Below are positions 46,552 to 58,695 of a stretch of 64,000 bases of DNA, in pieces. The notes under the pieces were generated by a model. It had not been told where the DNA came from. It saw nothing but the letters and a program-made list of their open reading frames with translations, and did not search any database. Every line of letters starts with the position of its first letter. Position 1 is the stretch's first letter. The stretch covers positions 2,482,001-2,546,000 of the forward strand of contig NC_079876.1 in assembly GCF_029227915.1 (NCBI RefSeq), given 5' to 3'. The position numbers and the translations under genes are program-made. The DNA is from Hydractinia symbiolongicarpus (taxonomy: Eukaryota > Cnidaria > Hydrozoa > Anthoathecata > Hydractiniidae).

Positions 46552-49500
46552 ACGAGACTTGTAGTTTTTAAAAATGTTTTCATTTTTGATGAGACGATGA
46601 ATAAAAGAAGTTTAATCGCCGGCAAACGAAACCTGCGATTTCCCGTAAATCCTGGACTCGGCCCGTATAGTCAAAAGTATACAAAGAAAGTACCCAGGGA
46701 GTAAACTCATTTCCCAAACGATTTTTTAAATTATTATTTCACCACTAAAGCCTATGACACTTGTAGTTTTTAAAAATGTTTTCATTTTTGATGAGACGCT
46801 TAATGAAAGTGGTTTAATCGCCAGCAAACGAAAACCCGCGATTTCCCGTAAATCCCGGGCTTGGCCCGTATAGTCGAATGTTTACAAAGAAAGTACCCTG
46901 TGAGTAAACTCATTTCCAAAACGATTTTTTAAATTATCTTTTCACCACTAAAACGCATGAGACTTGTAGTTTTCAAAAATGTTTTCATTTTTGATGAGAC
47001 GCTGAATAAAAGAAGTTTAATCGCCGGCAAACGAAAACCCGCCATTTCCCGTAAACCCCGGACTCGACCCGTATAGTCAAAAGTATACAAAGAAAGTACC
47101 CAGGGAGTAAACTCATTTCCCGAACGATTTTTTAAATTATTCTTTCACCACTAAAACGCACGAGACTTGTAGTTTTTAAAAATATTTTCATATTTGATGG
47201 GACGCTGAATAAAAGAAGTTTAATCGCCGGCAAACGAAACCTGCGATTTCCCGTAAATCCTGGACTCGGCCCGTATAGTCAAAAGTATACAAAGAAAGTA
47301 CCCAGGGAGTAAACTCATTTCCCAAACGATTTTTTAAATTATTATTTCACCACTAAAGCCCATGAGACTTGTAGTTTTCAAAAATGTTTTCATTTCTGAT
47401 GAGACGCTGAATAAAAGAAGTTTAATCGCCGGCAAACGAAAACCTGCGATGTCCCGTAAATCCCGGACTCGGCCCGTATAGTCAAAAGTATACAAAGAAA
47501 GTACCCAGGGAGTAAACTCATTTCCCGAACGATTTTTTAAATTACTTTTTCACCACTAAAACGCACGAGACTTGTAGTTTTTAAAAATATTTTCATATTT
47601 GATGGGACGCTGAATAAAAGAAGTTTAATCGCCGGCAAACGAAACCTGCGATTTCCCGTAAATCCTGGACTCGGCCCGTATAGTCAAAAGTATACAAAGA
47701 AAGTACCCAGGGAGTAAACTCATTTCCCAAACGATTTTTTAAATTATTATTTCACCACTAAAGCCCATGAGACTTGTAGTTTTCAAAAATGTTTTCATTT
47801 CTGATGAGACGCTGAATAAAAGAAGTTTAATCGCCGGCAAACGAAAACCTGCGATGTCCCGTAAATCCCGGACTCGGCCCGTATAGTCAAAAGTATACAA
47901 AGAAAGTACCCAGGGAGTAAACTCATTTCCCGAACGATTTTTTAAATTACTTTTTCACCACTAAAACGCACGAGACTTGTAGTTTTTAAAAATGTTTTCA
48001 TTTTTGATGAGACGATGAATAAAAGAAGTTTAATCGCCGGCAAACGAAACCTGCGATTTCCCGTAAATCCTGGACTCGGCCCGTATAGTCAAAAGTATAC
48101 AAAGAAAGTACCCAGGGAGTAAACTCATTTCCCAAACGATTTTTTAAATTATTATTTCACCACTAAAGCCTATGACACTTGTAGTTTTTAAAAATGTTTT
48201 CATTTTTGATGAGACGCTTAATGAAAGTGGTTTAATCGCCAGCAAACGAAAACCCGCGATTTCCCGTAAATCCCGGGCTTGGCCCGTATAGTCGAATGTT
48301 TACAAAGAAAGTACCCTGTGAGTAAACTCATTTCCAAAACGATTTTTTAAATTATCTTTTCACCACTAAAACGCATGAGACTTGTAGTTTTCAAAAATGT
48401 TTTCATTTTTGATGAGACGCTGAATAAAAGAAGTTTAATCGCCGGCAAACGAAAACCCGCCATTTCCCGTAAACCCCGGACTCGACCCGTATAGTCAAAA
48501 GTATACAAAGAAAGTACCCAGGGAGTAAACTCATTTCCCGAACGATTTTTTAAATTATTCTTTCACCACTAAAACGCACGAGACTTGTAGTTTTTAAAAA
48601 TATTTTCATATTTGATGGGACGCTGAATAAAAGAAGTTTAATCGCCGGCAAACGAAACCTGCGATTTCCCGTAAATCCTGGACTCGGCCCGTATAGTCAA
48701 AAGTATACAAAGAAAGTACCCAGGGAGTAAACTCATTTCCCAAACGATTTTTTAAATTATTATTTCACCACTAAAGCCCATGAGACTTGTAGTTTTTAAA
48801 AATGTTTTTATTTTTGATGAGACGCTTAATGATAGTGGTTTAACCGCCAGCAAACGAAAACCCGCGATTTCCCGTAAATCCCGGGCTTGGCCCGTATAGT
48901 CGAATGTTTACAAAGAAAGTACCCTGTGAGTAAACTCATTTCCAAAACGATTTTTTAAATTATCTTTTCACCACTAAAACGCATGAGACTTGTAGTTTTT
49001 AAAAATGTTTTCATTTTTGATGAGACGCTGAATAAAAGAAGTTTAATCGCCGGCAAACGAAAACCCGCCATTTCCCGTAAACCCCGGACTCGACCCGTAT
49101 AGTCAAAAGTATACAAAGAAAGTACCCAGGAAGTAAACTCATTTCCCGAACGATTTTTTAAATTATTTTTTCACCACTAAAACGCATGAGACTTGTAGTT
49201 TTCAAAAATATTTTCATATTTGATGGGACGCTGAATAAAAGAAGTTTAATCGCCGGCAAACGAAGATCCGCGATTTCCCGTAAATCCCGGACTCGGCCCG
49301 TATAGTCAAAAGTATACAAAGAAAGTACCCAGGGAGTAAACTCATTTCCCGAACGATTTTTTAAATTATTTTTTCACCACTAAAACGCATGAGACTTGTA
49401 GTTTTCAAAAAGTTTTTCATTTTTGATGAGACGCTTAATGAAAGAGGTTTAATCGCCGGCAAACGAAAACCCGCCATTTCCCGTAAACCCCGGACTCGAC

Positions 49501-52225
49501 CCGTATAGTCAAAAGTATACAGAGAAAGTACCCAGGGAATAAACTCATTTCCCGAACGATTTTTTATATTATTTTTTTACCACTAAACGCATGAGACTTG
49601 TAGTTTTCAAAAATATTTTCATATTTGATGGGACGCTGAATAAAAGAAGTTTAATCGCCGGCAAACGAAGATCCGCGATTTCCCGTAAATCCCGGACTCA
49701 GCCCGTATAGTCAAAAGTATACAAAGAAAGTACCCAGGGAGTAAACTCATTTCCCAAACGATTTTTTAAATTATTTTTTCACCACTAAAACGCATGAGAC
49801 TTGTAGTTTTCAAAAATGTTTTCATTTTTGATGAGACGCTGAATAAAAGAAGTTTAATCGCCGGCAAACGAAAACCTGCGATTTCCCGTAAATCCCGGAC
49901 TCGGCCCGTATAGTCAAAAGTATACAAAGAAAGTACCCAGGGAGTAAACTCATTTCCCGAACGATTTTTTATATTACTTTTTCACCACTAAAACGCATGA
50001 GACTTGTAGTTTTTAAAAATGTTTTCATTTTTGATGAGACGCTGAATAAAAGAAGTTTAATCGCCGGCAAACGAAACCTGCGATTTCCCGTAAATCCTGG
50101 ACTCGGCCCGTATAGTCAAAAGTATACAAAGAAAGTACCCGGGGAGTAAACTCATTTCCCAAACGATTTTTTAAATTATTATTTCACCACTAAAGCCCAT
50201 GAGACTTGTAGTTTTTAAAAATGTTTTCATTTTTGATGAGACGCTTAATGAAAGTGGTTTAATCGCCAGCAAACGAAAACCCGCGATTTCCCGTAAATCC
50301 CGGGCTTGGCCCGTATAGTCGAATGTTTACAAAGAAAGTACCCTGTGAGTAAACTCATTTCCAAAACGATTTTTTAAATTATCTTTTCACCACTAAAACG
50401 CATGAGACTTGTAGTTTTCAAAAATGTTTTCATTTTTGATGAGACGCTGAATAAAAGAATTTTAATCGCCGGCAAACGAAAACCCGCCATTTCCCGTAAA
50501 CCCCGGACTCGACCCGTATAGTCAAAAGTATACAGAGAAAGTACCCAGGGAGTAAACTCATTTCCCGAACGATTTTTTATATTATTTTTTTACTACTAAA
50601 CGCATAAGACTTGTAGTTTTCAAAAATGTTTTCATTTCTGATGAGACGCTGAATAAAAGAAGTTTAATCGCCGGCAAACGAAAACCTGCGATTTCCCGTA
50701 AATCCCGGACTCGGCCCGTATAGTCAAAAGTATACAAAGAAAGTACCCAGGGAGTAAACTCATTTCCCGAACGATTTTTTAAATTACTTTTTCACCACTA
50801 AAACGCATGAGACTTGTAGTTTTTAAAAATGTTTTCATTTTTGATGAGACGATGAATAAAAGAAGTTTAATCGCCGGCAAACGAAACCTGCGATTTCCCG
50901 TAAATCCTGGACTCGGCCCGTATAGTCAAAAGTATACAAAGAAAGTACCCAGGGAGTAAACTCATTTCCCAAACGATTTTTTAAATTATTATTTCACCAC
51001 TAAAGCCCATGACACTTGTAGTTTTTAAAAATGTTTTCATTTTTGATGAGACGCTTAATGAAAGTGGTTTAATCGCCAGCAAACGAAAACCCGCGATTTC
51101 CCGTAAATCCCGGGCTTGGCCCGTATAGTCGAATGTTTACAAAGAAAGTACCCTGTGAGTAAACTCATTTCCAAAACGATTTTTTAAATTATCTTTTCAC
51201 CACTAAAACGCATGAGACTTGTAGTTTTCAAAAATGTTTTCATTTTTGATGAGACGCTGAATAAAAGAAGTTTAATCGCCGGCAAACGAAAACCCGCCAT
51301 TTCCCGTAAACCCCGGACTCGACCCGTATAGTCAAAAGTATACAAAGAAAGTACCCAGGGAGTAAACTCATTTCCCGAACGATTTTTTAAATTATTCTTT
51401 CACCACTAAAACGCATGAGACTTGTAGTTTTTAAAAATATTTTCATATTTGATGGGACGCTGAATAAAAGAAGTTTAATCGCCGGCAAACGAAACCTGCG
51501 ATTTCCCGTAAATCCTGGACTCGGCCCGTATAGTCAAAAGTATACAAAGAAAGTACCCAGGGAGTAAACTCATTTCCCAAACGATTTTTTAAATTATTAT
51601 TTCACCACTAAAGCCCATGAGACTTGTAGTTTTTAAAAATGTTTTTATTTTTGATGAGACGCTTAATGATAGTGGTTTAACCGCCAGCAAACGAAAACCC
51701 GCGATTTCCCGTAAATCCCGGGCTTGGCCCGTATAGTCGAATGTTTACAAAGAAAGTACCCTGTGAGTAAACTCATTTCCAAAACGATTTTTTAAATTAT
51801 CTTTTCACCACTAAAACGCATGAGACTTGTAGTTTTTAAAAATGTTTTCATTTTTGATGAGACGCTGAATAAAAGAAGTTTAATCGCCGGCAAACGAAAA
51901 CCCGCCATTTCCCGTAAACCCCGGACTCGACCCGTATAGTCAAAAGTATACAAAGAAAGTACCCAGGAAGTAAACTCATTTCCCGAACGATTTTTTAAAT
52001 TATTTTTTCACCACTAAAACGCATGAGACTTGTAGTTTTCAAAAATATTTTCATATTTGATGGGACGCTGAATAAAAGAAGTTTAATCGCCGGCAAACGA
52101 AGATCCGCGATTTCCCGTAAATCCCGGACTCGGCCCGTATAGTCAAAAGTATACAAAGAAAGTACCCAGGGAGTAAACTCATTTCCCGAACGATTTTTTA
52201 AATTATTTTTTCACCACTAAAACGC
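46552..52225 (+). repeat. Shuffled pentamer tract with 1418- and 2837-bp repeats
   Basis: The A2 variant with gacgatgaataaaag starts at 46552, 47970 and 50807, spacings 1418 bp (7 monomers) and 2837 bp (14 monomers). About 47970-49465 and 50807-52300 share the order A2-G-H-F/A2-G(gatagtggtttaacc)-H-F and then a B1-type left half. Copies in the first half carry acgcacgagac. The second half has acgcatgagac. An F/A2-A1' pair is duplicated at about 47160-47969. Confidence 0.85.
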
Positions 52226-52631
52226 ATGAGACTTGTAGTTTTCAAAAATTTTTTCATTTTTGATGAGACGCTTAATGAAAGAGGTTTAATCGCCGGCAAA
52301 CGAAATCCCGCGTTTTCCGGTAAATCCGGGGCTTGGCCCGTATAGTCGAAAGTATACAAAGAAAGTACCCAGGGAGTAAACTCATTTCCCGAACGATTTT
52401 TTGAATTATTTTTTCACCACTAAAACGCATGAGACTTGTAGTTTTCAAAAATGTTTTCATTTTTGATGAGACGCTTAATGAAAGAGGTTTAATCGCCGGA
52501 AAACGAAAACCCGCGATTTCCCGTAAATCCGGGGCTTGGCCCGTATAGTCGAATGTATACAAAGAAAGTACCCTGTGAGTAAACTCATTGCCTGAACGAT
52601 TTTTTAAATTATTTTTTCACCACTAAAACGC

Positions 52632-52833
52632 ATAAGACTTGTAGTTTTTAAAAATGTTTTCATTTTTGATGAAACGCTGAATAAAAGAAGTTTAATCGCC
52701 GGCAAACGAAAACCCGCGATTTCTCGTAAATCTCCGCTTGGCCCGTATAGTCAAAAGTATACAAAGAAAGTACCCAGGGAGTAAACTCATTTCCCGAACG
52801 ATTTTTTAAATTATTTTTTCACCACTAAAACCC
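52632..52833 (+). repeat. Family I monomer, rare (202 bp)
   Basis: Carries cataagacttg, tgatgaaacgctg, gcgatttctcgtaaatctcc and gcttggccc. I saw the tctcgtaaatctccgct state only here and at 54051, in both cases between B2 and E. The second copy differs slightly (aaatatgtt, gctttgccc). It marks the seven-monomer repeat that links 52.2-53.6 kb to the tract starting at 53.6 kb. Confidence 0.82.
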
Positions 52834-53644
52834 ATGAGACTTATAGTTTTTAAAAATGTTTTCATTTTTGATGAGACGCTGAAAAAAAGATGTTAAATCG
52901 CCGGCAAACGAAAACCCGCCATTTCCCGTAAACCCCTGACTCGGCCCGTATAGTCAAAAGTATACAAAGAAATTACCCAGGGAGTAAACTCATTTTCCGA
53001 ACGATTTTTTAAATTATTTTTTCACCACTACAACGCATGAGACTTGTAGTTTTTAAAAATGTTTTCATTTTTGATGAGACGCTGAATAAAAGAAGTTTAA
53101 TCGCCGGCAAACGAAAACCCGCCATTTCCCGTAAACCAAGGACTCGGCCCGTATAGTCAAAAGTATACAAAGAAAGTACCCAGGGAGTAAACTCATTTTC
53201 CGAACGATTTTTTAAATTATTTTTTCACCACTACAACGCATGAGACTTGTAGTTTTCAAAAATGTTTTCATTTTTGATGAGACGCTGAATAAAAGAAGTT
53301 TATTCGCACTCAAACGAAAATCCGCGATTTCCCGTAAATCCCGGACTCGGCCCGTATAGTCCAAAGTATACAAAGAAAGTACCCAGGGAGTAAACTCATT
53401 TTCCGAACGATTTTTTAAATTATTTTTTCACCACTAAAACGCATGAGACTTGTAGTTTTTAAAAATGTTTTCATTTTTGATGAGACGCTGAATAAAAGAA
53501 GTTTAATCGCCGGCAAACGAAACCTGCGATTTCCCGTAAATCCTGGACTCGGCCCGTATAGTCAAAAGTATACAAAGAAAGTACCCAGGGAGTAAACTCA
53601 TTTCCCAAACGATTTTTTAAAATATTATTTCACCACTAAAGCCC

Positions 53645-53847
53645 ATGAGACTTGTAGTTTTTAAAAATGTTTTCATTTTTGATGAGACGCTGAATAAAAG
53701 AAGTTTAATCGCCGGCAAACGAAATCCCGCGTTTTCCCGTAAATCCGGGGCTTGGCCCGTATAGTCGAATGTATACAAAGAAAGTACCCAGGGAGTAAAC
53801 TCATTTCCCGAACGATTTTTTGAATTATTTTTTCACCACTAAAACGC
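53645..53847 (+). repeat. A-left/B1-right hybrid monomer at a duplication junction
   Basis: Begins taaaaatg, gctgaataaaagaag (A type) and becomes B1 from gcaaacgaaatcccgcg onward (tccggggcttgg, tttttgaattatt). It stands exactly where the seven-monomer unit repeats, so it probably records the crossover between A2 and B1. Confidence 0.83.
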
Positions 53848-54860
53848 ATGAGACTTGTAGTTTTCAAAAATGTTTTCATTTTTGATGAGACGCTTAATGA
53901 AAGAGGTTTAATCGCCGGAAAACGAAAACCCGCGATTTCCCGTAAATCCCGGGCTTGGCCCGTATAGTCGAATGTATACAAAGAAAGTACCCTGTGAGTA
54001 AACTCATTTCCTGAACGATTTTTTAAATTATTTTTTCACCACTAAAACGCATAAGACTTGTAGTTTTTAAATATGTTTTCATTTTTGATGAAACGCTGAA
54101 TAAAAGAAGTTTAATCGCCGGCAAACGAAAACCCGCGATTTCTCGTAAATCTCCGCTTTGCCCGTATAGTCAAAAGTATACAAAGAAAGTACCCAGGGAG
54201 TAAACTCATTTCCCGAACGATTTTTTAAATTATTTTTTCACCACTAAAACCCATGAGACTTATAGTTTTTAAAAATGTTTTCATTTTTGATGAGACGCTG
54301 AAAAAAAGATGTTAAATCGCCGGCAAACGAAAACCCGCCATTTCCCGTAAACCCCTGACTCGGCCCGTATAGTCAAAAGTATGCAAAGAAAGTACCCAGG
54401 GAGTAAACTCATTTTCCGAACGATTTTTTAAATTTTTTTTTAACCACTACAACGCATGAGACTTGTAGTTTTCAAAAATGTTTTCATTTTTGATGAGACG
54501 CTGAATAAAAGAAGTTTATTCGCACTCAAACGAAAATCCGCGATTTCCCGTAAATCCCGGACTCGGCCCGTATAGTCCAAAGTATACAAAGAAAGTACCC
54601 AGGGAGTAAACTCATTTTCCGAACGATTTTTTAAATTATTTTTTCACCACTAAAACGCATGAGACTTGTAGTTTTTAAAAATGTTTTCATTTTTGATGAG
54701 ACGCTGAATAAAAGAAGTTTAATCGCCGGCAAACGAAACCTGCGATTTCCCGTAAATCCTGGACTCGGCCCGTATAGTCAAAAGTATACAAAGAAAGTAC
54801 CCAGGGAGTAAACTCATTTCCCAAACGATTTTTTAAATTATTATTTCACCACTAAAGCCC

Positions 54861-56890
54861 ATGAGACTTGTAGTTTTTAAAAATGTTTTCATTTTTGATG
54901 AGACGCTTAATGAAAGTGGTTTAACCGCCAGCAAACGAAAACCCGCGATTTCCCGTAAATCCCAGGCTTGGCCCGTATTGTCGAATGTTTACAAAGAAAG
55001 TACCCTGTGAATAAACTCATTTCAAAAACGATTTTTTAAATTATCTTTTCACCACTAAAACGCATGAGACTTGTAGTTTTTAAAAATGTTTTCATTTTTG
55101 ATGAGACGCTGAATAAAAGAAGTTTAATCGCCGGCAAACGAAAACCCGCCATTTCCCGTAAACCCCGGACTCGACCCGTATAGTCAAAAGTATACAAAGA
55201 AAGTACCCAGGGAGTAAACTCATTTCCCGAACGATTTTTTAAATTATTTTTTCACCACTAAAACGCATGAGACTTGTAGTTTTCAAAAATATTTTCATAT
55301 TTGATGGGACGCTGAATAAAAGAAGTTTAATCGCCGGCAAACGAAGATCCGCGATTTCCCTTAAATCCCGGACTCGGCCCGTATAGTCAAAACTATACAA
55401 AGAAAGTACCCAGGGAGTAAACTCATTTCCCGAACGATTTTTTAAATTATTTTTTCACCACTAAAACGCATGAGACTTGTAGTTTTCAAAAAATTTTTCA
55501 TTTTTGATGAGACGCTTAATGAAAGATGTTTAATCGCCGGCAAACGAAATCCCGCGTTTTCCCGTAAATCCGGGGCTTGGCCCGTATAGTCGAATGTATA
55601 CAAAGAAAGTACCCAGGGAGTAAACTCATTTCCCGAACGATTTTTTGAGTTATTTTTTCACCACTAAAACGCATGAGACTTGTAGTTTTCGAAAATGTTT
55701 TCATTTTTGATGAGACGCTTAATGAAAGAGGTTTAATCGCCGGAAAACGAAAACCTGCGATTTCCCGTAAATCCCGGACTCGGCCCGTATAGTCAAAAGT
55801 ATACAAAGAAAGTACCCAGGGAGTAAACTCATTTCCCAAACGATTTTTTAAATTATTATTTCACCACTAAAGCCCATGAGACTTGTAGTTTTTAAAAATG
55901 TTTTCATTTTTGATGAGACGCTTAATGAAAGTGGTTTAACCGCCAGCAAACGAAAACCCGCGATTTCCCGTAAATCCCGGGCTTGGCCCGTATTGTCGAA
56001 TGTTTACAAAGAAAGTACCATGTGAGTAATCTCATTTCAAAAACGATTTTTTAAATTATCTTTTCACCACTAAAACGCATGAGACTTGTAGTTTTTAAAA
56101 ATGTTTTCACTTTTGATGAGACGCTGAATAAAAGAAGTTTAATCGCCGGCAAACGAAAACCCGCCATTTCCCGTAAACCCCGGACTCGACCCGTATAGTC
56201 AAAAGTATACAAAGAAAGTACCCAGGGAGTAAACTCATTTCCCGAACGATTTTTTAAATTATTTTTTCACCACTAAAACGCATGAGACTTGTAGTTTTCA
56301 AAAATATTTTCATATTTGATGGGACGCTGAATAAAAGAAGTTTAATCGCCGGCAAACGAAGATCCGCGATTTCCCGTAAATCCCGGACTCGGCCCGTATA
56401 GTCAAAACTATACAAAGAAAGTACCCAGGGAGTAAACTCATTTCCCGAACGATTTTTTAAATTATTTTTTCACCACTAAAACGCATGAGACTTGTAGTTT
56501 TCAAAAAATTTTTCATTTTTGATGAGACGCTTAATGAAAGAGGTTTAATCGCCGGCAAACGAAATCCCGCGTTTTCCCGTAAATCCGGGGCTTGGCCCGT
56601 ATAGTCGAATGTATACAAAGAAAGTACCCAGGGAGTAAACTCATTTCCCAAACGATTTTTTGAGTTATTTTTTCACCACTAAAACGCATGAGACTTGTAG
56701 TTTTCGAAAATGTTTTCATTTTTGATGAGACGCTTAATGAAAGAGGTTTAATCGCCAGAAAACGAAAACCCGCGATTTCCCGTAAATCCCGGGCTTGGCC
56801 CGTATAGTCGAATGTATACAAAGAAAGTACCCTGTGAGTAAACTCATTTCCTGAACGATTTTTTAAATTATTTTTTCACCACTAAAACGC
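54861..56890 (+). repeat. Two tandem copies of G-H-F-B1-B2 (1015 bp each)
   Basis: Copies are 54861-55875 and 55876-56890. Shared private states are cccgtattgtcg (54973 and 55988), ttcaaaaacg, aaaactatac (near 55389 and 56404), tttttgagttattt and ttttcgaaaatg. In copy 1 the B2 monomer has an A2-type right half (cccggactcgg, cccaaacg, actaaagccc) that links to the next G. In copy 2 it is ordinary B2. Confidence 0.92.
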
Positions 56891-58695
56891 ATAAGACTTG
56901 TAGTTTTTAAAAATGTTTTCATTTTTGATGAGACGCTGAAAAAAAGATGTTAAATCGCCGGCAAACGAAAACCCGCCATTTCCTGTAAACCCCTGACTCG
57001 GCCCGTATAGTCAAAAGTATACAAAGAAATTACCCAGGGAGTATACTCATTTTCCGAACGATTTTTTAAATTATTTTTTCACCACTACAACGCATGAGAC
57101 TTGTAGTTTTTAAAAATGTTTTCATTTTTGATGAGACGCTGAACAAAAGATGTTTAATCGCCGGCAAACGAAAACCCGCCATTTCCCGTAAACCCCGGAC
57201 TCGGCCCGTATAGTCAAAAGTATACAAAGAAAGTACCCAGGGAGTAAACTCATTTTCCGAACGATTTTTTAAATTATTTTTTCACCACTACAACGCATGA
57301 GACTTGCAGTTTTCAAAAATGTTTTCATTTTTGATGAGACGCTGAATAAAAGAAGTTTATTCGCACTCAAACGAAAATCCGCGATTTCCCGTAAATCCCG
57401 GACTCGGCCCGGATAGTCCAAAGTATACAAAGAAAGTACCCAGCGAGTAAACTCATTTTCCGAACGATTTTTTAAATTATTTTTTCACCACTAAAACGCA
57501 TGAGACTTGTAATTTTCAAAAATGTTTTCATATTTGATGAGACGCTTAATGAAAGAGGTTTAATCGCCGGCAAACGAAATCCCGCGATTTCCCGTAAATC
57601 CCGGGCTTGGCCCGTACAGTCGAATGTATACAAAGAAAGTACCTAGGGAGTAAACTCATTTCCCGAACGATTTTTTAATTTTTTTTTTCACCACTAAAAC
57701 GCATGAGACTTGTAGTTTTTAAAAATGTTTTCATTTTTGATGAGACGCTGAATAAAAGAAGTTTAATCGCCGGCAAACGAAAACCTGCGATTTCCCGTAA
57801 ATCCCGGACTCGGCCCGTATTGTCAAAAGTATACAAAGAAAGTACCCAGGGAGTAAACTCATTTCCCGAACGATTTCTTAAATTATTTTTTCACCACTAA
57901 AACGCATGAGACTTGTAGTTTTCAAAAATGTTTTCATTTTTGATGAGACGCTGAATAAAAGAAGTTTAATCGCCGGCAAACGAAATCCTGCGATTTCCCG
58001 TAAATCCCGGACTCGGCTCGTATAGTAAAGAAAGTACCCGGGATGTTAGCTCATTTCCCGAACGATTTTTTAAAATATTTCTTCACCACTAAAACGCATG
58101 AGACTTGTAGTTTTCAAAAATGTTTTCATTTTTGATGAGACGCTGAATAAAAGAAGTTTAATCGCCGGCAATCGAAAACCTGCGATTTCCCGTAAATCCC
58201 GGACTCGGCCCGTATAGTAAAGAAAGTACCCGGGATGTAAACTCATTTCCCGAACGATTTTTTAAATTATTATTTCACCACTAAAACCCATGAGACTTAT
58301 AGTTTTTAAAAATGTTTTCATTTTTGATGAGACGCTGAAAAAAAGAAGTTAAATCGCCGGAAAACGAAAACCCGCCATTTCCCGTAAACCCATGACTCGG
58401 CCCGTATAGTCAAAAGTATACAAAGAAATTCCCCAGGGAGTAAACTCATTTTCCGAACGATTTCTTAAATTATTTTTTCACCACTACAACGCATGAGACT
58501 TGTAGTTTTTAAGAATGTTTTCATTTTTGATGAGACGCTGAATAAAAGAAGTTTAATCGCTGGCAAACGAAAACCCGCCATTTCCCGTAAACCCCGGACT
58601 CGGCCCGTATAGTCAAAAGTATACAAAGAAAGTACCCAGGGAGTAAACTCATTTTCCAAACGATTTTTTAAATTATTTTTTCACCACTACAACGC
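56891..58695 (+). repeat. E-E2-C-B0-A1-D-D-E-E2 tract
   Basis: Order is E (with ataag), E2, C, B0 (gtacctagggag), A1 near 57702, D, D, E and E2 at 58493. It mirrors the tract at 35.2-37.2 kb and that at 1.2-2.6 kb. The D copies share actcggctcgtatag and gcaatcgaaaacc with the 36-kb D copies, so these two tracts are closer to each other than to the one at 1.4 kb. Confidence 0.83.

Larger units (their letters stand above)
52226..54860 (+). repeat. Seven-monomer B1-B2-I-E-E2-C-A2 unit and shortened copy
   Basis: The first unit is B1 (52226), B2, I, E, E2, C, A2, 1419 bp. The second starts at 53645 with an A-left/B1-right hybrid, then B2, I, E, C, A2, lacking E2. In the second copy E carries the E2-type cattttccg tail and joins C directly, which looks like deletion of one monomer by unequal exchange. 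Shared private state: tctcgtaaatctccgct at 52731-54150. Confidence 0.85.
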
